DNA of 64,000 nt from Branchiostoma floridae. Its lineage: Eukaryota > Chordata > Leptocardii > Amphioxiformes > Branchiostomatidae. The stretch lies in assembly GCF_000003815.2 (NCBI RefSeq), contig NC_049990.1:5439119-5503118 (forward strand), given 5' to 3'. The translations under genes and the position numbers were made by a program. Below the pieces are notes generated by a model. It saw nothing but the letters and a program-made list of their open reading frames with translations, was not told where the DNA came from and searched no databases. This document shows, one piece after another, positions 1-11,075 of the stretch (the first letter of the stretch is position 1; each line of letters begins with the position of its first letter).

Positions 1-448
1 CAGAATGTGAAATATTACAAAATATGAAAATGAAAACTTTTAACAGACTAACATGATTAAATGTGAGTCTTTGTTCCTACCGCCAAACATTAATACATTA
101 GACATACGAAGCGGCGGCTTTAAATACATGTGAACGTAAAGCGATCAAAGGGAAAATCTCCTTGTGAATGACGCAGAAGGGACAGGTTTGCTGAAGAGCA
201 AAGGGATCAGGAACATGAAAGGCGCCGCTGTACGCTACTTTAAGGTGATTACCTTCTCCACACCTCTGTGAGAAATTCAATTGGAATTTCCCTCTGTTGT
301 ATCTCAGCTGGAACGATGAAAATAGTTTGCCCGAGCCGAGCTTTGGAGGGGGGAAATCAGGATAGAAAGCATGCCATTGGATAGAAACAGAGAAGTCGAC
401 TCTTTTAAAAATGAGCTCGCACTGGGAAGTAACGAAGACCGAAGAACC
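1..448. other. intergenic, no supported feature
   Basis: No gene or repeat can be supported here. A 60-codon minus-strand open frame at 98-280 contains a Cys-Pro-Phe-Cys motif, but it has no flanking splice signals or recognisable domain and is not called. Confidence 0.4.
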
Positions 449-742
449 TTAAGGTGGTTCAAACGTGCGTATATATTCAAGTCCGTATGAGGTCCGTATG
501 GAAGCCTTAGCCTTTACCAGGCTCCTCAGGTCATTGGAAAAATAGTAGAATTTGAAAAATGTAGATGCCAAATGAGTTAGCTGGATGAGGAGTATGGTTT
601 GCGACCAGTTAACTCCGCCGGCATGTAATCTGGCTGTATTTGTGCAATTTCTATTATTTTTCCGGCGACCTGTGCAGCCTGGTAGAGGCTAAAACTTCCA
701 TTCGGACCTCATACGGACTTGAATATATACGCAGGTGGTAAC
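449..742. mobile_element. small inverted-repeat DNA element (MITE-like)
   Basis: The left arm at about 465-520 (TTCAAGTCCGTATGAGG core) is repeated in inverse orientation at about 680-735 (CCTCATACGGACTTGAA). The outer left end begins TTAAGGTGG, and the right end has a short internal deletion before GGTGG. A related right half lies at 3970-4432. There is no coding capacity, so this is probably a non-autonomous DNA transposon. The TTAAGGTGG terminus is also seen in the small elements at 12039-12125 and 46519-46732, hinting at one superfamily. Confidence 0.7.
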
Positions 743-1094
743 CCAGCTTTAGAGTTACAAGAGACATACAAAGAGTTGTAGAAACTATTGTTTTTTAGAG
801 AGATGCAGTGATGAAAGTAATATTACCACACCACACCCTTACAACACATCTTGCTCCGTCCCTAAGCGTGGTCACGTTAATGTACTGAAGCCCAAATAAG
901 CCTGCCCATTTTCTTTCATCAAACTTGCACGGAATTGAATTAGGTGCGGTCGGCATGACGGAAAACAGTCGCTGCGATTTTTCGGTCGACGTGATTTTCT
1001 GTTAAATCCTGTTGAGCCCAATATGTGTGTAACGATTGATGGAAATCACAACGTCAGTTCAGTATGTGATATTGGGTTATCCCAAGCTTCTAGT
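743..1094. other. intergenic, nothing recognised
   Basis: AT-rich sequence without a supportable open frame, repeat or RNA gene. Confidence 0.4.
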
Positions 1095-1967
1095 TAGGCC
1101 ATGTTGATTTAATTATATGGATGACATCCTCCGAGAACCCCAAAACAGATGCGAGCGAGCGAATAAAAAAAAAGTTTGGCAAAAAAAAAAAGTTGCCTTC
1201 GGTATGGAATAAAAGTGGCCAGGAAGGTTGAACATAGGACTAAACACACATAGTATGACATACCAACATTTAGGTGTAGGGACAAGTACATCATACGGGT
1301 GCAAAACATTTTTTTCTTCTTGGACCAATCCGAAAAAAACAGACCTGAAAAAAAAGAGGAACAGGTTTCGCCAATTACAAAATGGACACACTATGTCGGC
1401 AGCCATTTGGGGTCTAACCGGGGGGCCAAGAAGACAACAAGAGAGTCAAGTAGAGTTTATAGTCAATTGCACCAAGTTTCTACAGTCAAAGGTACAGAGA
1501 CAGCTGCAGTTGGCCTTTATTACATGGAGATGGGATTTTAAAATGCAGTGGGAGTCCAATAATCCACCAAACAGATTCCTTTGTAGCAAAATTGACCAAT
1601 TACTATTGTTTTGAGTATTGCCAGTTCTCAAGTTTCCACAGACAATCAGGTCCAGGTTCATGTCCGGACCTGGAAATGATCCTCTGGACCTGAATTTCTG
1701 TACTGGTACCTCCCCCAACCAACAATAGATTTTTTTTTCTTTCTGTCCTTTCACATCTTATTCTTTGACTATAGATTCATTTTGGTATTCTATGGCATTA
1801 GCTATCTGTTTTCTGATACTTTTTTTTCAATCTACGGAATATTTGTGCTCATTTTACAGCTGCTTTGCATAATTTATTGTGTGGTCGAAAACTTTTTTTT
1901 TTTGGAAATGGCCGAAAATTGGTGCGAGCGCGGATGTCATCCATATAATCAAATCAACGTGGCCTTA
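1095..1967. mobile_element. inverted-repeat element, GGCC-ATGTTGATTT family, copy A
   Basis: The left end (TAGGCCATGTTGATTT, then ATATGGATGACATCC) is the reverse complement of the right end (GGATGTCATCCATATAAT, then ACGTGGCCTTA). Arms are about 35 bp. The interior is rich in A and T homopolymers and holds a second diverged inverted pair around 1250-1330 and 1680-1760. This is the longest copy of a family found at least five more times in the window. No transposase is visible. TA- or TTA-type flanks suggest a PIF/Harbinger-like origin, which is inference. Confidence 0.8.
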
Positions 1968-2542
1968 ACTGCAAACGTGGGTGCTTTCTATTAGTCTGCA
2001 AGAAATCGAATGCGTGTCGGATGTTTTATACTCTTCTGCGGTAAGGCGGTAGCCGTTGAGCGAATATTGAGCGACCGGAACTGGCTCAAACATGTTTCCG
2101 TGTATCTTGTACGTTTTCTGTGTTCTGCTGTCTTTCAAATCGTACTTTTACATCATGGAGTTATTTCCTACCTATTGATATGCAATTTAGTTAATGTTTC
2201 TCAGAGTTGATCATTTAAATGTTGATGTTATTGTTTATTATACACTACATACAGTCGCTTCTAGCACTGAAATTCATCATGCCCTATATACAGTCGCTTC
2301 TCTGCTGTTCTGTCTGGGATTCTTTGACATCTCTAACGTCTGGAATCGTCCAAGTTTTGAGTAGCAGAAGTGAACATAAGAGCAAACTACTACCCGAATT
2401 GTACCAAGCCTATCGGCACTATCCTTCCTGGGCAAATGGGCCTTATTGATTCCTCTCTCCATTCTCCGACTCCGAATTAAACCCCAATCACAGGGAACCC
2501 ACGACTCTTCGGCACTGCCAAATCCCCCCAAGTATCGAGCAC
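1968..2542. other. intergenic, nothing recognised
   Basis: AT-rich sequence. The phrase ACAGTCGCTTCT occurs twice near 2250 and 2292, but no larger structure is apparent. Confidence 0.35.
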
Positions 2543-2689
2543 GACATAACGAATGTGTATTTTACGTCCATGGGAAATTAAAGGACTAACCCAAGAGTTG
2601 CCCAGACTGAAGCGGGCGCGGGGCAAACTACCCACATTTACATGCACCGAGGGTGTAAATGTATTGAGTGTTCACATTTCTCGAATCAA

Positions 2690-2930
2690 GTAGAACAGAT
2701 CTGGACAGATTTATATACATCTTTAGATATCACAACTCCCATACTGCAAAAATAGACAAATATATAAGGACTGCTTTGTTATCAGAAAGAATACCGAAAC
2801 TAATGATTAGCCCACTCCTTTGTAACACTATATCAACGAATTATGTCAGGCCTTATTGTTAGAGTAATTAGGGTGTTAATCTTTATTCTATACCTTTATT
2901 TTGTACTTTGTGTAATAGTTGCTGCCATAA
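2690..2930 (+). mobile_element. non-LTR retrotransposon 3' tail fragment (copy 1)
   Basis: Shares with 3398-3637 and 12246-12541 the ordered blocks CACAACTCCCAT, GGACTGCTTTGTTATC, AATGATTAGCCCACTCC and GTACTTTGTGTAATAGTTG. Copy 12246-12541 ends in an AATAAA signal, which sets the plus orientation and identifies this as 3'-UTR sequence of a LINE. Only the tail is present; no reverse transcriptase is attached. Confidence 0.65.
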
Positions 2931-3397
2931 CATAACGAATGTGTATTTTACGTCCATGGGAAGTTAGAGGACTAACCCGAGAGTTGGGACTTAAAGTAAG
3001 CGGGCGCGGCGCTGTCTGCCGACATATACATGCACCGAGCGAGTAAATGAGCGCAATTCATGTCGACTAGGTGTGGGCACCGGTACAAAACCGCTTTTTG
3101 TTTTTTTGTTGTTATTGGACCGGACCTAAAAAAATTAGTGGACCGGATGTTGGACCGATTACATGCTTACATGCCCATGAAAATAACAAGAACGAACTTA
3201 GTAAAAGAGAGATGATATTCATTTTTACCAAGTTTTACCACAGTCAAACTTGGCCTAAAATAGAGTTTTACGTTCATGGGAAATTAGAGGATTAACCCAA
3301 GAGTTGGGACTGAAGCGGGCGCGGGGCAAACTACCCACATTTACATGCACCGAGGGTGTAAATTTATTGAGTGTTCACATTTCTCGACTCAAGTAGA

Positions 3398-3637
3398 ACA
3401 GATCTGGACAGATTTGTCTATATCTTTAGATATCACAACTCCCATATATATACTGCAAAAATAGACAAATATATAAGGACTGCTTTGTTATCAGAAAGAA
3501 TAACGAAACTAATGATTAGCCCACTCCTTTGTAACACTATATCAACGAATTATGTCAGGCCTTATTGTTAGAGTAATTAGGGTGTTAATCTTTATTCTAT
3601 ACCTTTATTTTGTACTTTGTGTAATAGTTGTTGCCAT
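3398..3637 (+). mobile_element. non-LTR retrotransposon 3' tail fragment (copy 2)
   Basis: Nearly identical to 2690-2930, with a small TATA expansion near 3446. It is part of the tandem duplication rather than an independent insertion. Confidence 0.65.
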
Positions 3638-3775
3638 AACATAACGAATGTGTATGTGTATGTCCATGGGAAATTAGAGGACTAACCCAAGAGTTGGGAC
3701 TTAAAGTAAGCGGGTGCGACGCAGGCTGCTGAAATATACATGCAACGAGGGGGTAAATGAGCGCGATTCATGCCA

Positions 3776-3969
3776 ACCATTCGCCAAGGACTGGCAAGTG
3801 GAGGCTTTTACGCCTGGGGGAGTCTTGGTTCTGTGCAGTTGATAGGATTATATAATGTAAGCGCATATCTGCCTCAAACATGGGACTTACAAATCAGACT
3901 GACGTTCTAGTCACGTTCCTGACAAGAAGCAACATTTATCTGCAAATGTACGACAGTATACTAATCAAA
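3776..3969. other. intergenic, nothing recognised
   Basis: Short stretch between repeats with no supportable feature. Confidence 0.35.
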
Positions 3970-4432
3970 AACTTCTCTGGCATGTTATCTGGGTACATTT
4001 GTCCAATTTTTATCCCTTTAAAAGCGACCTTAACATGTACAAAATGACTAATAAACTGGTGGACGTACCAACTGATAAGTATCTAATACCAGCTCAAAAA
4101 AGAACAAGAAATAGTCATGCCTTCAAATACCAGAGTTACCAACCTAGGATTGATGTGTTAAAAAATTCGTACTTTCCCAGAACTATCGTAGAGTGGGCAT
4201 CTTCTCTGGATAGTTTTAAAGAACGCTTGCTGATAGATGTGCAAAATTTAGGTGTGACGGATCGTTCAGTGTAATATAACCAGCTGCTGCCGCGCCGCTT
4301 GCATGCCTGCGAAGCTGGTGTGTTACGCCGAATGGCGGTTATACCTGCTATACAGATAGAGATACAGACCTGTGAAGATCAATACGAACCTCATACGGAC
4401 TTGAATATATAGGCCCGCGTGAAGCCACCTTA
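3970..4432. mobile_element. right half of TTAAGGTGG-end element, split by a LINE
   Basis: Sequence at 3978-4030 (GGCATGTTATCTGG through GCGACCT) and at 4373-4432 (ACCTCATACGGACTTGAA through GCCACCTTA) together match the right half of the element at 449-742. The two pieces are separated by an inserted LINE end. The left half of this copy is not evident. Confidence 0.6.
4031..4372 (+). pseudogene. 5'-truncated LINE insertion: reverse-transcriptase ORF C-terminus plus 3'UTR
   Basis: The reading frame 4032-4274 encodes the C-terminal tail typical of CR1/L2/jockey-like ORF2 proteins. It begins MYKMTNKLVDVP, continues with an RTRNSH motif, and then has FPRTIVEW followed by SLDSFKERL. In intact relatives FPRTIxxWNxLP is followed by about 15 residues before the S-L-x-x-F segment. 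Here that stretch is missing, so a small in-frame deletion is likely. The stop is followed by a GC-rich 3'UTR ending in an ATACAG-type tail. The flanking GACCT at both ends suggests a target-site duplication inside the host element. The fragment is inactive because it is 5'-truncated. Confidence 0.75.
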
Positions 4433-4568
4433 AAAGTGACGGAAAGTTCTAACTTACATAAAAAGACGACGGCCGTGTTTTAAGGCGAAGGCCGCGTGTC
4501 TACGAGACGGAAATTAGCTCCGGCGATCAACAAACTCATCCGAAGGTCGTAGACAACGTGACCGTCCC

Positions 4569-4784
4569 TTAATTAACGACGACGTGCAGAGAGGTATAAT
4601 AGCACACCACTTCGCTCCCAACCTGGAGTTGGGCATGTCCGTGCACCCAATTATCCACGCGCCTTTCTTTGTACTCCGTGAACTCCAGGGGAGCCCATCC
4701 CCGCCAGGTTTTTGATGAGGTTCTGTGGTCAGCAATTTCTGAAGCACCAACCTTTGTGAACTGCGGGACAAGCTCCCATGACCA
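4569..4784 (-). CDS. possible terminal coding exon of an unidentified gene
   Basis: On the minus strand a pyrimidine-rich acceptor (GGTTTCTTAAGTTCAG) is followed by 71 open codons and TAA. The product starts WSWELVPQFTKV and ends YYTSLHVVVN, with several Trp residues and a balanced composition unlike random translation. No known domain is recognised. A longer open frame in another register overlaps it (4514-4897), so the frame is uncertain. It lies downstream, in the right orientation, of the signal-peptide exon at 6618-6552. A tiny 38-nt in-phase exon candidate (5972-5935, acceptor TTTCTTACAG) would connect the two phases. All of this is inference; transcript data would decide. Confidence 0.25.
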   Translation of the reverse strand, partial: WSWELVPQFTKVGASEIADHRTSSKTWRGWAPLEFTEYKERRVDNWVHGHAQLQVGSEVVCYYTSLHVVVN

Positions 4785-5040
4785 CTGAACTTAAGAAACC
4801 GATTTTTCACAGGACACAGTAGACGATGAAGTAGAGAGAGTGGAAGAAAGACTGATTGCAGCTGCAGCGTGTCCAGACCACTGCAGCAGCAGCACACAGT
4901 GGACTACTACTACTAACAGTAGACGAATTTTGTGATTCGAAATGGGGTCCGTAAATAACTTACGCATATGTGTTATATCTATGAGTATGCGAATCCATCC
5001 GATGTATGATATGATGAAATTTTCAACTTAATAGGTAATA

Positions 5041-6169
<1,129 letters not shown>

Positions 6170-6517
6170 AGAGAGGACTCGCCTCAGTGAAAACCATAAC
6201 ACTTCACTTTTAGCGCTCCTCATGTGGAACCACTGGTTCTAACACCACGCTCACAATGTGTCTTGTACACCACAATTTCCAAGCAGATGCTATAAGATGT
6301 ATCAAAGCTCATGCTGGCCAATGAGTATAGCCGGCCAAAGAAAGTCAGGCGGGCACCGGTAGCACTCCTCTGCCAGCTTTTGATACTATCGTATGTTACC
6401 GTAGGATCTACAAAAGACTCACCTCACTAAAAACCATAACGCTTCACTCCTAGCGTTCCTCATGTGAAACCAATGGTTCTAATCCCGCTCACAATGATTG
6501 TCTTGTACACCAGATGG
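6170..6517 (-). repeat. pair of about 105-bp direct repeats flanking a small inverted-repeat element
   Basis: The blocks 6170-6273 and 6412-6517 share AAAACCATAAC, TTCACT, CCTCATGTG and CTTGTACACCA in order. The second block is bordered at 6518-6535 by GGGTTCGATTCCC (minus strand), a tRNA B-box, so the blocks may be SINE bodies with a tRNA-like promoter lying on the minus strand. The sequence between them is the small element at 6274-6415. Confidence 0.55.
6274..6415. mobile_element. small element with CTCCAAGCAGATCC-like ends (copy 1)
   Basis: The left end (TTTCCAAGCAGATGC) and right end (GTAGGATCTAC) are imperfect inverted repeats. The interior motifs CCAATGAG and GATACTATC are shared with the copy at 8511-8677. 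A third, shorter copy lies at 58949-59048. This is a non-coding MITE-like family. Confidence 0.55.
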
Positions 6518-6551
6518 GAATCGAACCCGTGTACGTATGGTCTGTACTCAC

Positions 6552-6618
6552 CAATGCAGGCCCAGCACAGTAAGAGGGCGCAGACCAGGACCAGACGTCG
6601 GTGGAAGCTCAGGTTCAT
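6552..6618 (-). CDS. first coding exon: signal peptide or type II signal anchor, partial gene
   Basis: On the minus strand an ATG opens 22 codons encoding MNLSFHRRLVLVCALLLC, followed by WACI and one extra G. The exon then meets the consensus donor GTGAGT at 6551-6546. Two Arg residues followed by a run of about 14 hydrophobic residues are typical of a secretory signal peptide, or of a Golgi type II membrane anchor such as a glycosyltransferase stem. The exon ends in phase 1, so the next exon must start with two bases of a split codon; it should lie at lower coordinates. The sequence upstream (6619-6700) is GC-richer and would be 5'UTR. The protein cannot be identified from this exon alone. 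A processed signal peptide with Cys-18 and Cys-21 near the cleavage region is also possible. Confidence 0.5.
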
Positions 6619-6719
6619 GTTGCCAGGTGATCAGGTGGTGACAGCGGTGGTACCAGCTGCTCGGCACTGCCTCATCCTGACGTGTGCTGTTCTGTAAAAG
6701 TGTAATACACGCCGGGCGG

Positions 6720-6940
6720 CACCCGGGGAGACGCGTGCATGCGTCGCGCAGGGCTCACGCAGCCGGCCCCGTGTCGCGCCGAATTTATGCTCCGACAGAT
6801 TTTTGTTCCGCCGGCGGGAGGGGTAGAGTTAGGGTTTGGCCTGGTCCTAGGGTTCGGGAGGGGGTTATGCTAGTCTCTACCAGACTGACTGCGATGGTTA
6901 TTATAGAGAGAATAATTTGCCAGGGGAGCTTTGCTACAAG
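6720..6940. other. GC-rich stretch and dispersed repeat piece
   Basis: 6720-6800 is CpG-dense without an open frame worth calling. At 6870-6935 the phrase GTCTCTACCAGACTGACT and the following 40 bases recur at 41690-41760, so this end is a dispersed repeat of unknown class. Confidence 0.45.
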
Positions 6941-7280
6941 AGGGTTTAGGGTTAGGGTTAGGGTTGATAAGGGTTAGATTTAGGGTTAGGGGTTAGGGTT
7001 AGGGCTAGGGTTAGGGCTAGGGCTAGGGCTAGGGCTAGGGCTAGGGCTAGGGCTAGGGCTAGGGCTAGGGCTAGGGCTAGGGCTAGGGCTAGGGCTAGGG
7101 CTAGGGCTAGGGCTAGGGCTAGGGCTAGGGTTAGGGTTAGGGTTAGGGTTAGGGTGTTAGGGTTAGGGTTAGGGTTAGGGCTAAGGTTAAGGTTAAGGTT
7201 AAGGTTAAGTATAGAGTAAGAGTTAAGGTTAGGCTAGGGTCTAGTATAGAGCTAGAGCTGGGGCTGGGGCTGGGGCGAGG
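6941..7280. repeat. interstitial telomere-like array, TTAGGG and CTAGGG variants
   Basis: Hexamers run from TTAGGG at the left, through about 20 consecutive CTAGGG units (about 7010-7130), back to TTAGGG. They then decay to TTAAGG, TAGAGC and GGGGCT variants on the right. The array is flanked by ordinary sequence on both sides, so it is interstitial rather than a chromosome end in this assembly. The pure block of a single variant points to local amplification by slippage or unequal exchange. Confidence 0.95.
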
Positions 7281-8510
7281 TTCAGGGTTAACGTCCACAG
7301 CGGGAACAGTTGCCTCAAAATCGACTCAGACTTTTACATGGAATTTAATTCTCTCAGGTACACTGAAAACCCCCAAGCAATATCGAGGCAAATATCTTAC
7401 AGGGGCAAAAATTTGACGTGACACCGGAAGAATAAAACATACGAGGGGCCAATCGCCTCACGGGCGCTACCATATCCCCTCTGTACGGAGGGGGTGACAG
7501 ACAGAGTAAAGTTCAAGGTTAGATATGAAGCGTCAAAACTAAAGCCAACAGACGCCGGTGCACAATTCTATAACTGCCTGACCTTCGGATCAACCTGCTT
7601 GATCGAACCGAGATGAAATATTCGACAAGGGCATTCGTTCCGCTACAATCGACAATAGAATTTGCGCCGAGGTAAGAGGTTTTGTGTAATTGGCGAAAAG
7701 GAGGAGGGAAGGATTGGAAGTAATTTGCCCAGTTGAGCCAATATCTCTGTCAGGAATCGATGAAGCTCTGTCCTGTCCGCTGACTTGACTCTTAACGTTT
7801 ATCTTTAATTTGCGGGGCGAGTGAAGGTCAGATTCGGCCGCCGAGAATTGACTGGGATGACCAGAAACGCCCCGAACAAAGTCTTACGGCTGGAAGACTA
7901 TTGATCGTTTGCTCTGGAGTAAATTGTGAAAAAATAAAGCCTAGGACTTATTGATACCTTGAGCCTACTAAATCTAGTGGCAATGGTAAATGTTTTTGTT
8001 ATGTTTGACTGTTTGAAACCTTCGAAACTGAAATTCAATTTTCCCTGCTTTGTCCATGAAAAGATTTTGCTTCTTTTTTGAGTTACGATCATAAAAGAGA
8101 CATTGAAACCGCAAATTCATTTACAACACCATAGAAAGCCGCTAGGAGACCCATCAACGAACTTGACTTTCAAATTCTGGACTCCGACCAACATACATCA
8201 TTATCCATCCACGAATTCGAGTTATACGGTCCACAAGCACAGAAACGTTCTGAAGGTTACTAATCTACTGTCTAGAACAACATAGAATCATCTTCAGTTA
8301 CATTGCGACACCGTCTGACCCCTCCCCAACCTTTCCGAATGCAGACTTCCCCGGCTAGCCAATACCTCTCGTATAACTACGTTATGGCCCCGGTTGCTAT
8401 GGGATACGGTTGTGTGCGTCCAAGAGCGCGATGGGTGAGTAGTGCGGTGATAGCTCACCGCTTGCGACATTTAAGGGACCATTCGTTGATTACAGGAGGA
8501 TATTTGGACA
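7281..8510. other. intergenic, no firm feature
   Basis: No repeat family or gene can be supported. A plus-strand ATG at 7612 runs 19 codons to a GTAAGA-type donor at about 7671, but nothing else corroborates an exon. Confidence 0.35.
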
Positions 8511-8677
8511 TAATCTCCGAGCAGATCCTACGGTGCATAATATAATATAAAAAACTGCCAGAGGAGCCAGCCTAGGAGTGTGTTTGGCTACATGGCAAAT
8601 GTACACCTCTTGGCTGACTACACTCATTGGCCAGTTTAGTACTATCTTATGCCATTGCAGGATCTGCTTGTAGATTA
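8511..8677. mobile_element. small element with CTCCAAGCAGATCC-like ends (copy 2)
   Basis: TAATCTCCGAGCAGATCC at the left is inverted at the right as GGATCTGCTTGTAGATTA. The interior shares GCCAGAGGAG and ACTATCTTATGCC with the other copies. It is non-coding. Confidence 0.7.
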
Positions 8678-8808
8678 ATTTGAACACCGCACATCTTTCT
8701 CCATCAATTCCAAAACGGTGTAAGTATTCAGCTTCAACCCGAAGAGGACTAACAGAATTACGTCGATGAAGGTTAGATATCCAGGTAGGAAGATAAGCCC
8801 AAAAGCAA

Positions 8809-8873
8809 TTACTAATTATAATAAAAGCAACTGGATGTGGCTTCCAAAATCATATCCAGTTGCGCTTAATTGC
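8809..8873. repeat. imperfect hairpin
   Basis: GCAACTGGATGTG and CATATCCAGTTGC form a stem around a short loop, flanked by inverted AAAGCAATTA and TAATTGCT. This is likely the end structure of a dispersed repeat. Confidence 0.55.
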
Positions 8874-9290
8874 TCGAGTAACTGCTTTTTGGCGGACTAA
8901 TAGAATTGTAAAGCACTGCGTAAACAACAACCGTGTCATTTGTTTTCTTTTTTGGGGATCCCTGTTATTTCAACAAAATAAACTGTCCATGGCACAAACA
9001 AACAAAGATCAAGAGGTATTATCAGACAGGCAACGATACAACACAGCCAAATCACTGTATTGCTACAGGGTCATGCGTAGTCATTCCTTGACGTCATATT
9101 CAGACGACAGTCAAGGTAGACTGTATTTCTCCAGACGAGGTTTCCGTGAGGCCAAACCGTCTGCGCTGTTGATATACCAGACAGTGAATGATGTTCCGAG
9201 AAAGGGCAGTGACGGCGCAGGCAGTCCCCGTCCCAAGTGATTTCTGGCGACGACATGTCCAATTTGTGCAAGCACAGGTTATGTAGGAGT
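8874..9290. other. intergenic, nothing recognised
   Basis: No supportable gene or repeat; several short overlapping frames on both strands lack any signal. Confidence 0.35.
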
Positions 9291-9294
9291 TCGG

Positions 9295-9710
9295 ATATTG
9301 GGTCTGGTATCTTCTCTGGAAGGACATGTTGATTTTATCATACACCTCGTTCCCATGGTATTTCGTGCAATTATCCGGGTGGTGCAATAATGCGACGTTA
9401 TCCAGCGGGACCGCACCAGTTTGGGACTTTTTAATCCCGTGAAATTAACAGAAATGTGCGGTAATCCGTTGTGCAATTAACTGGCCTCTACTGTAGGACA
9501 TTGGGTCTGGTATCTTCTCTGGAAAGCCATGTTGATTTGATTTGATTATATACACCTTTTTTTCCCAAGGTATTTCGTGCAATTATCCGAGAGGTGCAAT
9601 AATACGAGGTTATCCAGCTCAGGGACCGCACCAGTTTGGGACTTTTTAATCCCGTGCAATTAACAGAAGTGTGCGGTAATCCGTTGTGCAATTAACTGGC
9701 TTCTACTGTA
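9295..9710. repeat. tandem duplication of a 205-215 bp unit
   Basis: Units 9295-9496 and 9497-9710 align end to end, sharing GGTCTGGTATCTTCTCTGG, GTATTTCGTGCAATTATCC and CCAGTTTGGGACTTTTT. The second unit contains an expanded GATTTGATTTGATTA stretch resembling the terminus of the GGCC-ATGTTGATTT element family. Confidence 0.9.
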
Positions 9711-10560
9711 TCACAATACTGAGCTCCAACAACGCCTTCGATCCGTGTTTTCGCACAGCAATCTTGTACTACCGCCGGGGGTTCAATCAACGGTTAACGG
9801 AGTCTCAAAAGCGTCAATTAAAACGGCTGAGAACAGATGAACGAACGGAGGCGTCATTACGTCGATCTATATGCCTGTAGGACAGCTGGTTAGAACGATT
9901 TGTTAGTGGTAATTGCTCAGGTCGTAGCAAAAAAATAGGTCAACGTTGTGCTAATCTTTCTCGTGGATGCAAAATCACAACAAGAGACGCTTTGCGTGCA
10001 TGTACTAGCTACTGCTGCTACTGTAACGTTACATTCTGGACATGGTTTGGACTAGAATTCAAACGACACGTTGCTGCTTTAGATACTTTGTCTTAAGAAA
10101 TGCCCAGTAAAGATATACGGCCAGAATTAGACCTATCTAGGTCTTTGACGTCACTACTAGTCCTGAGGAGATGAAAATAAAACGCATCGATAACAGGTAT
10201 TTGATTTCAGTCCGTGATTGTGACAAAATGATCTTGTTTTATCGCTAAAGTTACGCTTGGGATAATTGAAAACTGAATTACATTTGTTCTTTTAAGGTGA
10301 ACAATGTATCAATGTCCGTCTATTGCACAACCATTCAATTCCCAAGGGCACGAGACGTGTCAACGGCTTTGAACCCAGGACCTCTGGGTCACAGGCCTAA
10401 TACCCTGCCACATGCCCCCAAGCCACATGACCCCACACGACTTTATCATACAGTAGATATTTCTGTTTCATACATGACTACTTTGTACGAGGTACAAAGG
10501 AGGTAATTTACATCAGGGTACTCCAGCCATTCATAAACTTCCTGGCACTTTTGACCAATT
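9711..10560. other. intergenic, nothing recognised
   Basis: No repeat family or supportable coding exon. Confidence 0.35.
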
Positions 10561-10562
10561 GC

Positions 10563-10607
10563 TGACGTCACGTATCGACAAGATCACGTGTCCGTAACTC
10601 TCGCGAG
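10563..10607. promoter_or_regulatory. candidate promoter: CRE, E-box and TCTCGCGAG cluster
   Basis: Three palindromic promoter motifs fall within 45 bp: TGACGTCA (10563-10570, a full CREB/ATF site), CACGTG (10585-10590, a bHLH-ZIP E-box) and TCTCGCGAG (10599-10607, like a known housekeeping-promoter palindrome). The sequence just downstream (10630-10670) is CpG-richer than its surroundings. No adjacent exon is identified on either strand, so direction is unknown. Confidence 0.4.
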
Positions 10608-10724
10608 TTTACGTTCTGAAGTGATTGATCATCAGTATTGACGGCGACGGTGGTCGTTGAAATGTTGATCCGTGTATACCCTTGTGTTGGAAGAAAGTTT
10701 AGAATTTTACCATGATTATGATAT

Positions 10725-11075
10725 TAGGCCACAGCAAGTAAATTTTATGGATGACATCAGCGCGCGTTAATTTTGATAGTTGTAAAAGTGGCCCCAATAT
10801 GGAAATCATGAGTGCAGTTGCCATGTTGGTAAGTGATACCAGTCTACCACACTAGTGTCACCTTTACTACACTAGTTCACGTCTTCAATACGGAAGTGAA
10901 TGCCTTGTAGACTGTGATACCATGTTTCTTCAATTCTTTTTTTAACGTTTATTGCGTATATTTGGAAAATTAAGCCATCTTGTTTTTTTACCCATCTTGT
11001 TTTTTTTTCGCCCTACCTCACTATTTTTGCCGTCTGCAGAGGATGTCATCCATGAAATTTACTTGCTGTGGCCTG
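10725..11075. mobile_element. inverted-repeat element, GGCC family, copy B
   Basis: The left end (TAGGCCACAGCAAGTAAA, then TTTTATGGATGACATC) is inverted at the right (GGATGTCATCCATGAAAT, then TTACTTGCTGTGGCCTG). Arms are about 37 bp and nearly perfect. This is a subfamily variant, with AGCAAGTAAA in place of GTTGATTTGA. It is non-coding. Confidence 0.85.

Larger units (their letters stand above)
2543..3775. repeat. interspersed direct-repeat block with two LINE-tail copies
   Basis: A roughly 120-bp segment containing CCATGGGAAATTAGAGGA and a GAGAGTTGGGACTTAAAG-like stretch occurs four times, near 2543, 2931, 3262 and 3640. A roughly 240-bp segment matching the 3' tail of a non-LTR retrotransposon occurs twice (2690-2930 and 3398-3637). 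The whole is a roughly 705-bp unit duplicated in tandem. The first unit also carries a roughly 200-bp insert (3063-3261) with runs of T and the phrase GGACCGGA. Short open frames in both copies only reflect the duplication. Confidence 0.8.

Noticed and set aside
4514-4897. 127-codon minus-strand frame
   Set aside because: It has an ATG but low-complexity start and no motif. The alternative frame in 4784-4569 with an acceptor looks more protein-like, although neither is certain.
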